This document shows positions 1-8,507 of a stretch of 64,000 nucleotides of DNA, piece after piece. This DNA comes from Xenophilus sp. L33. Lineage in GTDB: Bacteria; Pseudomonadota; Gammaproteobacteria; Burkholderiales; Burkholderiaceae_C. Below the pieces are notes generated by a model, which was not told the DNA's origin, did not search any database, and saw only the letters and a list, made by a program, of their open reading frames with translations. A program made the position numbers and the translations under genes. The number at the start of each line of letters is the position of its first letter. The stretch's first letter is position 1. The stretch is taken from positions 1-64,000 of the forward strand of contig NZ_LMUW01000119.1 in assembly GCF_009765735.1 (NCBI RefSeq). The letters are read 5' to 3'.

Positions 1-1
1 C

Positions 2-1096
2 GCCGCCGTTCCCGACACCGCGGCCGCCTCCGCCGGCGCAGCGCCGCGCCAGCCATCGACCGCCCGCGCGCCGCCGGTCGCCGAAGAAAAGCCGGTCCCC
101 GTGGCCGCCCCTTCGCGCGGCCTCTTCGGCCTCGCGCCCGCGCCCTACGTCGAAGGCGACTTCGTCGCCGCCCTGCGGCTGCCGGACGGCCGCTGGGCCA
201 CCGTCCAGCCGGTCGCGGAATCCTTCCCCAACGCCTGGCAGCGCCGCGTGCTCCTGTGGTTCCTGGTGGCGGCGGCGGTGGTGGTGCCGATCGGCTGGCT
301 GTTCTCGCGCCGGCTGGTGCGCCCGCTCGAGGGCTTCGCGGCCGCGGCCGAGCAATTGGGCCGCGACCCGGCCGCGGCGGTGCTGGCGCTGAAGGGCCCG
401 GCCGAGGTGGGCCGCGCCGCCGAGGCCTTCAACCGCATGCAGAGCCGGCTGCGCAGCTTCGTGGACGACCGCACCGCGATGATCGGCGCGATCAGCCACG
501 ACTTGCGCACGCCGCTGACCCGCATGCGCTTTCGCCTCGAGGAGGTCGACGATGCGACGCGCGCCGGCATGCTGCAGGACGTCGAGGAGATGGAGCAGAT
601 GATCAATTCGGTGCTGGCCTTCATCCGCGACGCTTCCGAGCCCGGTGCGCGCGAGCGGCTCGACCTGGCCAGCGTGGTCGAGGACGTGGTGGAAGACGCG
701 GTCTTCGTCGGCAAGGACGTGCAGCTGCTCGGCAGCGAGGCGACGCCGGTCGACGTCGATGCGATCGGCGTGCGGCGCCTGCTCGACAACCTGATCGAGA
801 ACGCGGTGAAGTACGGCGTGCAGGCGCGGGTGCGGCTCTTCGTCGACCGCCACGACGCCGTGGCCGAGATCAGCGACGACGGCCCAGGCCTGGCCGACGA
901 GGAGCTGGAGCGGGTCTTCCAGCCCTTCTACCGGGCGCCCTCGGCGCGCGGCTCGAAGGCCCAGGGCAGCGGCCTCGGACTGGCCGTCTGCCGCTCGATC
1001 GCGCGGGCGCATGGCGGCGAGGTGCAGCTGCAGCGCGGGCCGCACGGGCTGGTGGCGCGCTTGCGGATTCCGCTGGCGTACAGCGGGAGCACTTGA
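2..1096 (+). CDS. Sensor histidine kinase, 5' end outside the window
   Basis: Inner-membrane sensor kinase of a two-component system; the start lies before the window and the frame is open from base 2. The first ~33 visible residues are Ala/Pro-rich and presumably periplasmic. A transmembrane segment (WFLVAAAVVVPIGWLF, about 251-300) leads into a HAMP domain, a HisKA box with the phospho-accepting His in ISHDLRTPLTR (about 488-520), and a HATPase domain with N box (DNLIENAVKYG), G1 (DDGPGLADEE) and G2 (GSGLGLAV). All catalytic boxes look intact. The layout resembles EnvZ-type kinases, whose regulator gene usually lies just upstream; that region is outside the window, so the signal and partner are unknown. 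Confidence 0.9.
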   Translation, partial: AAVPDTAAASAGAAPRQPSTARAPPVAEEKPVPVAAPSRGLFGLAPAPYVEGDFVAALRLPDGRWATVQPVAESFPNAWQRRVLLWFLVAAAVVVPIGWLFSRRLVRPLEGFAAAAEQLGRDPAAAVLALKGPAEVGRAAEAFNRMQSRLRSFVDDRTAMIGAISHDLRTPLTRMRFRLEEVDDATRAGMLQDVEEMEQMINSVLAFIRDASEPGARERLDLASVVEDVVEDAVFVGKDVQLLGSEATPVDVDAIGVRRLLDNLIENAVKYGVQARVRLFVDRHDAVAEISDDGPGLADEELERVFQPFYRAPSARGSKAQGSGLGLAVCRSIARAHGGEVQLQRGPHGLVARLRIPLAYSGST

Positions 1097-1113
1097 AGCG
1101 CTCCGGCGCTCGA

Positions 1114-1398
1114 TCAGCGGGCGCCGGGCCTTGCTGCCTTGATCGCATGCAAGACGAAGAGAACCGCTCCGGTCAGCAGCGAAACATTGAGAAGCGACAA
1201 GCCGAGGACGTAGTACAGCGTGGTTTCTTCGACGCCACCACCTCCCAGCCGCCGATCGACCAGGTCGGTCACGAGCAATCCGACCCACTCGGGATATTCC
1301 GGAAAAAAGTCGGTGTAGGTGACCCAAAGACGTGCATGAACGAGCGTCGCCAACACCAGCCACAAGACGATCAGCGAGGTTTTCCTGGCGCGTCTCAT
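1114..1398 (-). CDS. Small two-helix membrane protein, candidate immunity protein
   Basis: A 94-residue protein with one hydrophobic helix near the N-terminus (SLIVLWLVLATLV) and a second near the C-terminus (YYVLGLSLLNVSLLTGAVLF), separated by a polar segment of about 35 residues. Its ATG overlaps the stop of the DUF2778 gene in an ATGA arrangement, so the two are probably translated together. I do not recognise a family. Effector genes of this kind are usually followed by an immunity gene. A protein with a short loop able to face the periplasm would suit protection against a cell-wall enzyme. The immunity role is inferred from position and topology only. The pair looks lower in G+C than its neighbours, which hints at horizontal gain. 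Confidence 0.6.
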   Translation of the reverse strand: MRRARKTSLIVLWLVLATLVHARLWVTYTDFFPEYPEWVGLLVTDLVDRRLGGGGVEETTLYYVLGLSLLNVSLLTGAVLFVLHAIKAARPGAR

Positions 1399-1853
1399 CT
1401 CACCGTCACCACGCCGTAGTGCATGGTGTTCGAGCCGGATATTGGAGTCTTGGGCGTTGACTTCAGAACATTCCGGACGAAATGGAAATCGGACACCTTG
1501 TCGAGGGTAATGCAGCCCTTGCTGATTCCGCGTCCGACCCTGGGATGAAGCCTGAATTGCCCTCTCTGGACTTGATCGCAATAGGTTCGATCATCGATCC
1601 TTCCGTCATCCGCGTAGAGAGCGAACCAATCCGAAGAGCCTTTCAGCAGATCCCGCAGCCAACCAAGCCGGCCGCCCGATTCTCGATCCACGATGTAGTA
1701 GGTGCCCACGGGAATCGGACCACGCGCGGCAACGCACATGGAACTGCGCTTGTTGACCAGTTCTTCCAGGCCGGAGAAGGCTGGAAAGCTGCGGGAGTTG
1801 ATGGTGAAACGACTCATCGGCTCGCCGTTGAGAGCGAAGCTGCACAGATTCAT
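1395..1853 (-). CDS. Tlde1-like (DUF2778) L,D-transpeptidase-type effector
   Basis: A 152-residue protein of the DUF2778/Tlde1 family, known as type VI secretion effectors that cut or modify peptidoglycan in the periplasm. The N-terminus has the family-like FALNGEP and FPAFSG segments, followed by GPIPVGTYYIVDR. The transpeptidase-like active site is visible as H103 (FRLHPRVG) and S111-K-G-C114, the SxGC signature. There is no signal peptide, as expected for a protein delivered by a secretion machine. No vgrG, hcp, PAAR or adaptor gene is present in the window, so it is an orphan effector here. It is followed at a 4-bp overlap by a small membrane protein likely to confer immunity. Confidence 0.75.
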   Translation of the reverse strand: MNLCSFALNGEPMSRFTINSRSFPAFSGLEELVNKRSSMCVAARGPIPVGTYYIVDRESGGRLGWLRDLLKGSSDWFALYADDGRIDDRTYCDQVQRGQFRLHPRVGRGISKGCITLDKVSDFHFVRNVLKSTPKTPISGSNTMHYGVVTVR

Positions 1854-2203
1854 GGGTTCGACAGTGAAAGGGTGGGCAGGAAAGATGCAGGAACCTTGAG
1901 GAAACTTCCTCGTTGAACCTCGAGGGTGTCTCCAGGTGCCCGCGATCCTAGGAGCCGCTCCAAGTCACGCGATGCTTGACGCTTGAGATCAGACTTTTCG
2001 TCGTCACTCATTCCCATTTCTTACCGATCCGTAGTCGTCAATGGCGGCCGCCCCGCCACCGATTGCGCCCAGCGACAGGCCACGTCAGTGGCCCGGCAAG
2101 CTGCGTGCGGTCAAGAAGCCACGACCCCGCGCGGTGCCGCGCCCACCGCGAGCGCCGTGGCATCCAGCCCCGGGGTCGTCTCGCCGCGTCAGCGACGACG
2201 CAC
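1854..2203. other. Intergenic stretch, nothing recognised
   Basis: About 350 bp between the start of the effector gene and the end of the MFS gene. It should hold the effector promoter, but I see no convincing boxes. A CCTGGAGACACC stretch (reverse strand, about 1927-1938) also occurs near 12275. It resembles a ribosome-binding-site context and may be coincidental. No gene is supported here. Confidence 0.4.
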
Positions 2204-3574
2204 TCAGGCGGTGCCGAGCTTTCGGCCCGAAGCGGCGCCCCCGCCTTCCGGCAGCGCCTGCGCATCGGCGGCACGCTCGCGCCGCAGCATGATCGTCCCG
2301 AGCACGAAGGCCAGCACCGCAGCCACGATGCAGGTACCCGCCAGCGTGTACAGCGCCGAGCGGCTGTTGCCGGTGAGGTCGGTGAGGAAGCCGATCACCC
2401 AGGGGCCGGCCAGGCCGCTCAGGTTGCCGACCGAGTTGACCATCGCCACCGTGATCGCCACCGCCGCGCCGGCGAACATGGTCGCCGGCATGGTCCAGAA
2501 GAAGGCGGCCGCGGCCGGCGTGCCGCCCGCACCCAGGCACAGGCCGACCAGCGCCAGGGTCGGCGACTCGGTCACCGCCGCCAGGTAGAGGCCGGCGCCC
2601 GACAGCACCATGCCGAACAGCATGTGCCAGCGGCGGTCGCCGGTCATGACCGAGGTCTTGCCCATGGCGAAGATCAGCGCGCAGGCGAACAGCCACGGAA
2701 TGGCGGAGATGAAGCCGGCATGCACCGGGTCGGTCTGGAAGCGCTCCTGCAGGATCTTCGGCATGAAGTACACCAGGCCCCAGTAGCCCAGCAGCATCGT
2801 GAAGTAGAGCGCCGCGAAGATCCACGAGTAGCCGCTCTTGAGCACCCGCAGGAAGTTGCGCATGACGTCGCCGCGCGCCGCCTTGGCCGCCGCCGGGATC
2901 TGCGCCGCGAGGTAGGCCTTCTCTTCGACGGTGAGCCACTTGGCGCCGGCCGGGCGATCGGGCAGCCGGAAGAAGGTGTAGGCGGCCAGCATGAAGGCCG
3001 GGATGCCTTCGAGGATGAAGACCAGGCGCCAGTCGGCGATCGGGCCGATGCCGTTGAGCGCCAGGAAGGCCGAGGTCACCAGCGCGCCGAAGACCAGCCC
3101 GAGCGGCGTGTAGGCGGTGTAGACCGTGTAGGCCTTGCCCAGCGCGCGCGGCGGGAACCACAAGGTCATGAGGAACAGCGCGCCGGGATAGAAGCCGGCC
3201 TCGGCGACGCCGAGCAGCAGCCGCCAGGTGTTCAGCGCGGTGACGTTGTGGGTGGTCGCCAGGCCGAAGCAGACCACGCCCCAGGCGGCCATGATGATCG
3301 TCATCCACACCCGTCCGCCGAACTTGACGATCGCCATGTTCGACGGGATCGCGAAGGCCAGGTAGCCGAGGTAGAAGAGCCCGGCGGCGAATCCGAAGGT
3401 CGCGCCGCTCAGGTGCAGGTCGCGCGACATCGGCGCGGCCAGCACGCCCAGGTTGGCGCGGTCGATGAACGAGATGAAGTAGCCGAGGATGAAGATCGGC
3501 ATCACCCGCCACATCACCTTCGACACGATGCGTTTCTCGATGACCGGATCCGGGGCTTCGTCGGTGGGGCTCAT
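2204..3574 (-). CDS. MFS transporter, anion:cation symporter family
   Basis: A 456-residue, 12-helix major facilitator. The N-terminal pattern VMPIFILGYFISFIDRANLG and the WRLLLGVAEAGFYPGALF segment are typical of the ACS family (phthalate, tartrate, glucarate-type carboxylate importers). A strong Shine-Dalgarno (AGAAGGAGA) precedes the ATG. It lies 38 bp downstream of the CoA-transferase on the same strand, so the two probably form an operon: import of an organic acid, then activation as a CoA thioester. The substrate cannot be read from the sequence. Confidence 0.88.
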   Translation of the reverse strand: MSPTDEAPDPVIEKRIVSKVMWRVMPIFILGYFISFIDRANLGVLAAPMSRDLHLSGATFGFAAGLFYLGYLAFAIPSNMAIVKFGGRVWMTIIMAAWGVVCFGLATTHNVTALNTWRLLLGVAEAGFYPGALFLMTLWFPPRALGKAYTVYTAYTPLGLVFGALVTSAFLALNGIGPIADWRLVFILEGIPAFMLAAYTFFRLPDRPAGAKWLTVEEKAYLAAQIPAAAKAARGDVMRNFLRVLKSGYSWIFAALYFTMLLGYWGLVYFMPKILQERFQTDPVHAGFISAIPWLFACALIFAMGKTSVMTGDRRWHMLFGMVLSGAGLYLAAVTESPTLALVGLCLGAGGTPAAAAFFWTMPATMFAGAAVAITVAMVNSVGNLSGLAGPWVIGFLTDLTGNSRSALYTLAGTCIVAAVLAFVLGTIMLRRERAADAQALPEGGGAASGRKLGTA

Positions 3575-3612
3575 GAACGTCTCCTTCTAGGTCTTGGTTG
3601 GCTGACTACGGA

Positions 3613-4932
3613 CTACGGATTCAGGAACGGGCAGCGCAGCGCCGCCTGCTCGGGCGTCTCTTGCACCTGCGCAGGCCGCAGGCGCCGGCCGAAGACGCCG
3701 GCGGCGTCGAGCGCGCGGATGCGCTCCTCGCCGTAGCCGAGCGTCCCTTCGAGCACGTCGCGGGTGTCGGCGCCGAGCGCGGGCGCGGCCACCGGCGGGG
3801 CCAGCGGCGACTTCTCCAGCGTGATCGCCGACCGGATGTTGGCAATGCGTCCGGCGCTCGGATGCGGGATGTGCGAGACGATGTCGAGCGCCTCGGTCTC
3901 GGGCGCCTTCAAGGCCTCCGCGATGGTGCGCACCGCGCCGGCAGGCACGCGTGCGGCACGCAGGCGCTTCAACCAGTTGTCGCGGGTGTCGGTGGCGAAG
4001 GCCGCGTTCACGGCTTCGAACAGGCGATCGCGGTGCTTCAACCGGCCGGCCTTGACCACCAGTTCGGGGTCGTTCGCCAGGTCCTCGCGGCCGATCAGGT
4101 TGAACAGCCGCTGGTAGATGTCGGTGCCGGTGCAGGCGATGTAGATCGGCCCGTCGCTGGCGTGGAAGACGCCGGTCGGCGCGGTGTCGGGGCTGCCGTT
4201 GCCGTGGCGGCCCGAGACCCATCGCTCGTCGCTCAGCGTCTGCAGCGGCGCGTAGCCGACCATCGTCATCGCGCTCGCATAGAGCGAGGTCTCCACGCGC
4301 TGGCCGCGGCCGCTGCGCAGCCGCTCGACCACCGCCGCGAGGATGCCGTTGGCCGCCATCATCGAGGTGCCGATGTCCATCACCGAAGGCCCGGTGCGCG
4401 TGCCTTCGCGGTCCGGATAGCCGTTGAGCGACATGAAGCCGCTCTCGGCCTGCACGATGGGATCGAAGCCGACCCGGTCGGCGAAGGCGCCGGTGCGGCC
4501 GTAGGCCGACACGGAGCAATAGATCAGCGACGGATGCAGTTTCGAGAGGGTCTCGTAGCCGAGGCCGAAGCGCTCCATCACGCCGGTCGAGAAGTTCTCC
4601 ACCAGGATATCGGCGCCCTTGACCAGGTCGAGCAGCAGCGCCTGGCCTTCGGGCGTCTTCATGTCGACCGCCATGCTGCGCTTGTTGCGGTTGACCCAGA
4701 GGAAGGGCGCGCCCTCGCCGTCGAGCGCCTCGAGCGCCGGCGGGTAGTGGCGGAATTCGTCGCCGCGCGCCGGGTTCTCGATCTTGATCACCTCGGCGCC
4801 GAGGTCGGCCAGCAACAGGGTCGCGTAGGGGCCGGCGACGAAGTGGGTGAAGTCGATCACGCGCATGCCGCGCAGCGGCCCTGTGGCGGGCGCCGGCGGG
4901 GTCGCATCCGGGGTGGCGGAAAAGGATTGCAT
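3613..4932 (-). CDS. CaiB/BaiF-type (class III) CoA-transferase
   Basis: A 439-residue class III CoA-transferase, the family of formyl-CoA:oxalate and carnitine CoA-transferases. It moves CoA between carboxylic acids by way of an aspartyl-CoA intermediate. The N-terminal pattern MRVIDFTHFVAGPYATLLLADLGAEVIKIE and NRNKRSMAVDMK are typical. The likely catalytic Asp is D186 in GPSVMDIGTSMMAANG. It heads a minus-strand unit with the MFS gene downstream. A TGGTCTTACCA operator lies 39 bp before the start, the same 11-bp motif as in front of the P450 operon, so the two are probably co-regulated. The substrate is unknown. Confidence 0.9.
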   Translation of the reverse strand: MQSFSATPDATPPAPATGPLRGMRVIDFTHFVAGPYATLLLADLGAEVIKIENPARGDEFRHYPPALEALDGEGAPFLWVNRNKRSMAVDMKTPEGQALLLDLVKGADILVENFSTGVMERFGLGYETLSKLHPSLIYCSVSAYGRTGAFADRVGFDPIVQAESGFMSLNGYPDREGTRTGPSVMDIGTSMMAANGILAAVVERLRSGRGQRVETSLYASAMTMVGYAPLQTLSDERWVSGRHGNGSPDTAPTGVFHASDGPIYIACTGTDIYQRLFNLIGREDLANDPELVVKAGRLKHRDRLFEAVNAAFATDTRDNWLKRLRAARVPAGAVRTIAEALKAPETEALDIVSHIPHPSAGRIANIRSAITLEKSPLAPPVAAPALGADTRDVLEGTLGYGEERIRALDAAGVFGRRLRPAQVQETPEQAALRCPFLNP

Positions 4933-4970
4933 GGCGCGTGGCCCAAAGTCTGATCGACGCCGAGAGTAAA

Positions 4971-4981
4971 TGGTCTTACCA
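4971..4981. promoter_or_regulatory. TGGTCTTACCA operator, CoA-transferase/GMC intergenic region
   Basis: TGGT-CTT-ACCA, with 4-bp inverted arms. The reverse complement of exactly this 11-mer lies at 9769-9779 before the ferredoxin reductase gene. TGGT-N3-ACCA is the core recognised by FadR-subfamily GntR repressors (PdhR-type sites). No GntR gene is in the window. The following bases (ATACG) extend the match to TACCATACG, also found at 9837-9845. Confidence 0.55.
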
Positions 4982-5066
4982 TACGAATAAAGAGGGTTTG
5001 TACGGGTAGTGAGCGCCCTGGCCGGACCCTAGGATCGTTTTCACAACATTGGATGGGCCAATCAAC

Positions 5067-6764
5067 ATGCAGACCAGGAAAAGCAACGGGTTCGACTACA
5101 TCGTCATCGGCGGCGGCTCCGCCGGCTGCGTCATGGCCAACCGCCTGTCGGCCGATCCGGCGGTGCGCGTGGCGCTGCTGGAGGCGGGCCCGTCCGACCT
5201 CGAATTCCCGACCAACGTGAAGACGACCCTGCCGGCCGGCATGCTGTTCCTGCTGCCGCACGGCAAGTACAACTGGAAGTACAGCTTCGCGCCGCACGCC
5301 GGCGTGAACGAACGCCAGCTGCCCTGTCCGCGCGGCAAGGTGCTCGGCGGCTGCAGCTCGGTCAACGGCTCGGTCTACATCCGCGGCCACCGGCTCGACT
5401 ACGACGACTGGGCCGCGCTCGGCAACGAGGGCTGGGCCTGGCGCGACGTGCTGCCGGTGTTCAAGGGCCACGAGAACCATCCGAAGGGCGACCCGGCCTA
5501 CCACGGCCGCGGCGGCGAGCTGCAGGTCGAGGTGCCCGACAACACCAACCCGCTCTCGCATGCCTTCGTCGCCTCGGCGGTCGCGTCGGGCCATGCGCTC
5601 AGCCTCGACCCGAACGGCGCCGAACAGGACGGCTTCGGCCTGACCCACGCGACCCAGCGCAACGGCGTGCGCTCGAGCGCGTCGCGCTCCTTCCTGCATC
5701 CGGTCTGGGGGCGGCCGAACCTGACGGTCTTCACCGGCACGATGGTCGAGCGCATCCACATGACCAAGGGCCGCGCCGCCGGCGTGACCATCGTGCGCGA
5801 CGGCCGGCGCGAGGACCTGGTCGCCGGCAGCGAGGTGGTGGTGAGCGGCGGCGCGATCAATTCGCCGCAGCTGCTGATGCTGTCCGGCATCGGGCCGGCG
5901 GCGCAGCTGGAAAAGCTCGGCATCCCGGTGGTGCACGACATGCCGGGCGTCGGCGCCAACCTGCAGGACCATCCGACGGTGCAGGTCTCCAACCTCAACC
6001 CGAGCGCGGAGTCGTATGCCTACAGCCTGCGCACCGCGCCGCGCATCGCGGCGGCGCCGCTCAACTACCTGCTGCGCCGGCGCGGCATGCTGGCCTCGAA
6101 CGCGGCCGAGGCCGGCGGCTTCATGCGCACCCTGCCCGGCCTCGACCGGCCCGACATCCAGATGACCTTCGTGGTGGGCCTGAAGGCCGCGGTGGCCAAG
6201 CTGCCGAGCGTGCACGGGATGATGCTGATGGTCCACCTGATGCGGCCGCGCTCGCGCGGCCGGCTGGTGCTGCGCTCGGCCAACCCGGCCGACGCGCCGG
6301 TGCTGCACCCGGACTTCCTGTCCGACCGCGCCGATGTCGAAACGCTGATGCGCGGCGCCCGCGAGGCCCGGCGCTTCCTGGCGGCCGAGCCGCTGCGGCC
6401 CTACGTCGGCGAGGAAGTGACGCCCGGCGCCGCCTACCAGAGCGATGCCGAGCTGGAGCGCGCGATCCGCGACCAGGTCGGCACCGCCTACCACCCGGTG
6501 GGCACCTGCCGCATGGGTCCGGCCAGCGACGCGATGTCGGTGGTGAGCCCGCGGCTCTCGGTGCACGGCCTCGAAGGCTTGCGGGTGGTCGATGCGTCGG
6601 TGATGCCGAACATCATCGGCGGCAACACCAACGCGCCGACGATGATGATCGCCGAGCAGGCGGCGCGCTTCATGCGGGAAGGAGCGGCATCGGCATCGGC
6701 ATCGGCGACGGCGCCGGCGGTGGTGATCGCGCCGCGGGAGCGGGCGGCGGTGCTGGCGGACTGA
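5067..6764 (+). CDS. GMC-family FAD alcohol dehydrogenase, AlkJ/choline dehydrogenase-like
   Basis: A 565-residue glucose-methanol-choline oxidoreductase, oxidising an alcohol to an aldehyde with FAD. It shows the N-terminal dinucleotide fold (FDYIVIGGGSAGCVMANRL), GMC signature 1 (GKVLGGCSSVNG), signature 2 (GGAINSPQLLMLSGIGP) and the catalytic His region (AYHPVGTCRMG) followed by GGNTNAPTMM. The ATG at 5067 is preferred to an in-frame TTG 18 bp upstream. It is divergent from the CoA-transferase and convergent with the CYP153-like P450. AlkJ-type members oxidise the medium-chain alcohols made by alkane hydroxylases, so the P450 product is a plausible substrate (inference). Confidence 0.88.
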   Translation: MQTRKSNGFDYIVIGGGSAGCVMANRLSADPAVRVALLEAGPSDLEFPTNVKTTLPAGMLFLLPHGKYNWKYSFAPHAGVNERQLPCPRGKVLGGCSSVNGSVYIRGHRLDYDDWAALGNEGWAWRDVLPVFKGHENHPKGDPAYHGRGGELQVEVPDNTNPLSHAFVASAVASGHALSLDPNGAEQDGFGLTHATQRNGVRSSASRSFLHPVWGRPNLTVFTGTMVERIHMTKGRAAGVTIVRDGRREDLVAGSEVVVSGGAINSPQLLMLSGIGPAAQLEKLGIPVVHDMPGVGANLQDHPTVQVSNLNPSAESYAYSLRTAPRIAAAPLNYLLRRRGMLASNAAEAGGFMRTLPGLDRPDIQMTFVVGLKAAVAKLPSVHGMMLMVHLMRPRSRGRLVLRSANPADAPVLHPDFLSDRADVETLMRGAREARRFLAAEPLRPYVGEEVTPGAAYQSDAELERAIRDQVGTAYHPVGTCRMGPASDAMSVVSPRLSVHGLEGLRVVDASVMPNIIGGNTNAPTMMIAEQAARFMREGAASASASATAPAVVIAPRERAAVLAD

Positions 6765-6777
6765 AAATGGAATGAGG

Positions 6778-6870
6778 CAGGACTGAAGTCCTGCACCCGG
6801 AGCCCCGCAAGCGGCTCGAAGCCCACCCGGCGCCAGAGGCACCGGATGGGCGGCAAAGCCTTCAGGCTTT
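6778..6870. terminator. Two short hairpins between convergent genes
   Basis: CAGGACT-GA-AGTCCTG (6778-6793) lies just after the GMC stop. A second hairpin, AAAGCCT-TC-AGGCTTT (about 6855-6870), spans the P450 stop codon. Neither is followed by a clear T-run, so termination is likely but not certain. Confidence 0.4.
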
Positions 6871-8127
6871 GCGGATCCGCACCGGCATCGCGCTGAACCC
6901 GCGCAGGTTGTTCGCGTACTTGCGCTTGGCCGGGCCGACCACGTCGATGATCCAGTCGCGCTTCAGGATCTCTTCCCACAGCACCTTCACCTGAAGCTCG
7001 GCCAGGCGGTTGCCCAGGCACCGGTGGATTCCCATGCCGAAGGACAGGTGGGCGCGCGGGTTGGCGCGGTCGATCTTGAACTGGTAGGGCTCGGGGATCA
7101 TTTCCTCGTCGCGGTTGCCCGACATGTACCAGATCACCACCTTGTCGCCCTCGCGCATCTTGTGGCCGCGGAACTCGGTGTCCTGCGTGACGGTGCGGCG
7201 CATGTGCGGCACCGGCGTCACCCAGCGGATGATCTCCGGCACCATGCTCGCGACCAGCTTCGGCTCGGCGCGCAGCCGCGCGTACTGCTCGGGGAACTGG
7301 TTCAGCGCCAGCAGGCCGCCGGTGATCGAGTTGCGGGTGGTGTCGTTGCCGCCGACCATCAGCAGCACGATCATGCCGAGGAACTCCTGCGGTTCCATCT
7401 GCGCGGTCGCCGGCGAGTGGGCCAGCATCGAGATCAGGTCCGGGCCCGGCGGCAGCTGCTTGCGCTCGTTGAAGAGCACCGCGAAGTAAGCGGCGCATTC
7501 CTTGAGCTTGGCGTAGCGCTTCTCCTCGGTGTCGATGTCGCCGCCGACGTGCAGGTCGAGGTTGACGATGTCGCTCCAGTAGGTGAGGAGTCGCCGCTCC
7601 TCGCGCGGGAAGTCCATCAGCTCCGACAGCACCCGCCCGGTCAGCTCGATCGCCACGCGGTCGACCCAGTCGAAGGTCTCGCCGACCGGCAGCGAGTCGA
7701 GGATCGCGTTGGCCTCGTTGCGCACCTTGTCCTCCATGCGCAGCAGGTTGCCCGGCGCCACCACCGGGCTCACCACCTTGCGCTGCTCGTCGTGCAGCGG
7801 CGGGTCGGAGTTGATGAAGCTGGTGCGGCGCATGTTCTCCGGCAGGTCCTTGATCAGGATGCCGCCGTACTTCACGTCGGAAGAGAAGGTCTTGTGGTCG
7901 AGCTCGATGTCGACGATGTCCTTGTAGCGGGTGACGTTCCAGAGCGGCCCGTACTGGCTCTGCTTCTGCCAGTGCACCGGCGCTTCCTTGCGCAGGCGGG
8001 CGAAGATCGCGTCCTGCTGGTCGTTCTCGAAGCGCACCTGCAGCGTGGTGTCGAGGTCTTCGAGCGGCTGGTTCAGCGGGTCCGGCGCGGCGACCCGCGC
8101 CGGCGCTTCCTTGAGGATGGCGTTCAT
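6862..8127 (-). CDS. Cytochrome P450, CYP153-like alkane/terminal hydroxylase
   Basis: A 421-residue soluble P450. The I-helix oxygen-activation motif is GGNDTTRNSITGG (from residue 259), the ExxR pair is E298/R301, and the haem loop FGMGIHRCLGNRLAE carries the axial C370. MSGNRDEE together with GGNDTTRNS is characteristic of CYP153, whose members hydroxylate the terminal carbon of n-alkanes and fatty-acid-like chains. The ATG follows AGGAGA. It is the last gene of a minus-strand operon after ferredoxin reductase and ferredoxin, which supply electrons from NADH. The substrate is not proven; related families such as CYP108 or CYP111 act on terpenes. Confidence 0.87.
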   Translation of the reverse strand: MNAILKEAPARVAAPDPLNQPLEDLDTTLQVRFENDQQDAIFARLRKEAPVHWQKQSQYGPLWNVTRYKDIVDIELDHKTFSSDVKYGGILIKDLPENMRRTSFINSDPPLHDEQRKVVSPVVAPGNLLRMEDKVRNEANAILDSLPVGETFDWVDRVAIELTGRVLSELMDFPREERRLLTYWSDIVNLDLHVGGDIDTEEKRYAKLKECAAYFAVLFNERKQLPPGPDLISMLAHSPATAQMEPQEFLGMIVLLMVGGNDTTRNSITGGLLALNQFPEQYARLRAEPKLVASMVPEIIRWVTPVPHMRRTVTQDTEFRGHKMREGDKVVIWYMSGNRDEEMIPEPYQFKIDRANPRAHLSFGMGIHRCLGNRLAELQVKVLWEEILKRDWIIDVVGPAKRKYANNLRGFSAMPVRIRKA

Positions 8128-8147
8128 CGTTGTCTCCTGGAGTGTGT

Positions 8148-8468
8148 TCAGTGCTGGCCGACCGGCAGGTGCAGGACCAAGCCGTCGAGTTCCTCGCGCA
8201 TCGCGATCTGGCAGCACAGGCGCGAGTTGGGTTCGAGGATCGGCGAGAAGGTGATCATCGATTCCTCCTGCTCGCCGCGCCGGCCGGTGATGTCGATCCA
8301 GGCCGGGTCGACGTAGACGTGGCAGGTGGCGCAGGCGCAGATGCCGCCGCAGTCGCCGTCGATGCCGGGCACGCCGTTGTTGACCGCGGCCAGCATGGCC
8401 GAGCTGCCGTCGGGCGCGTCGACGACATGCTCGGTGCCGTCGTGTTCGATGAATCTGATCTTGGGCAT
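8148..8468 (-). CDS. 2Fe-2S ferredoxin, adrenodoxin/putidaredoxin type
   Basis: A 106-residue ferredoxin that passes single electrons from the reductase to the P450. The cluster ligands are visible in the C-x5-C-x2-C motif (CGGICACATC) and a distal Cys in RLCCQI. This spacing is that of the vertebrate/putidaredoxin class rather than plant-type ferredoxins. It sits 20 bp upstream of the P450 start and 39 bp after the reductase stop, in one operon with both. Confidence 0.92.
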   Translation of the reverse strand: MPKIRFIEHDGTEHVVDAPDGSSAMLAAVNNGVPGIDGDCGGICACATCHVYVDPAWIDITGRRGEQEESMITFSPILEPNSRLCCQIAMREELDGLVLHLPVGQH

Positions 8469-8507
8469 GCGTATCTCTCTTTCTTGCTTCTCTCGGGGGG
8501 CGATGGA

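Noticed and set aside
2085..3512. Long minus-strand open frame overlapping the MFS gene in another frame
   Set aside because: High-G+C shadow frame, Arg/Ala/Gly-rich with no family resemblance; the MFS frame is clearly the real one.
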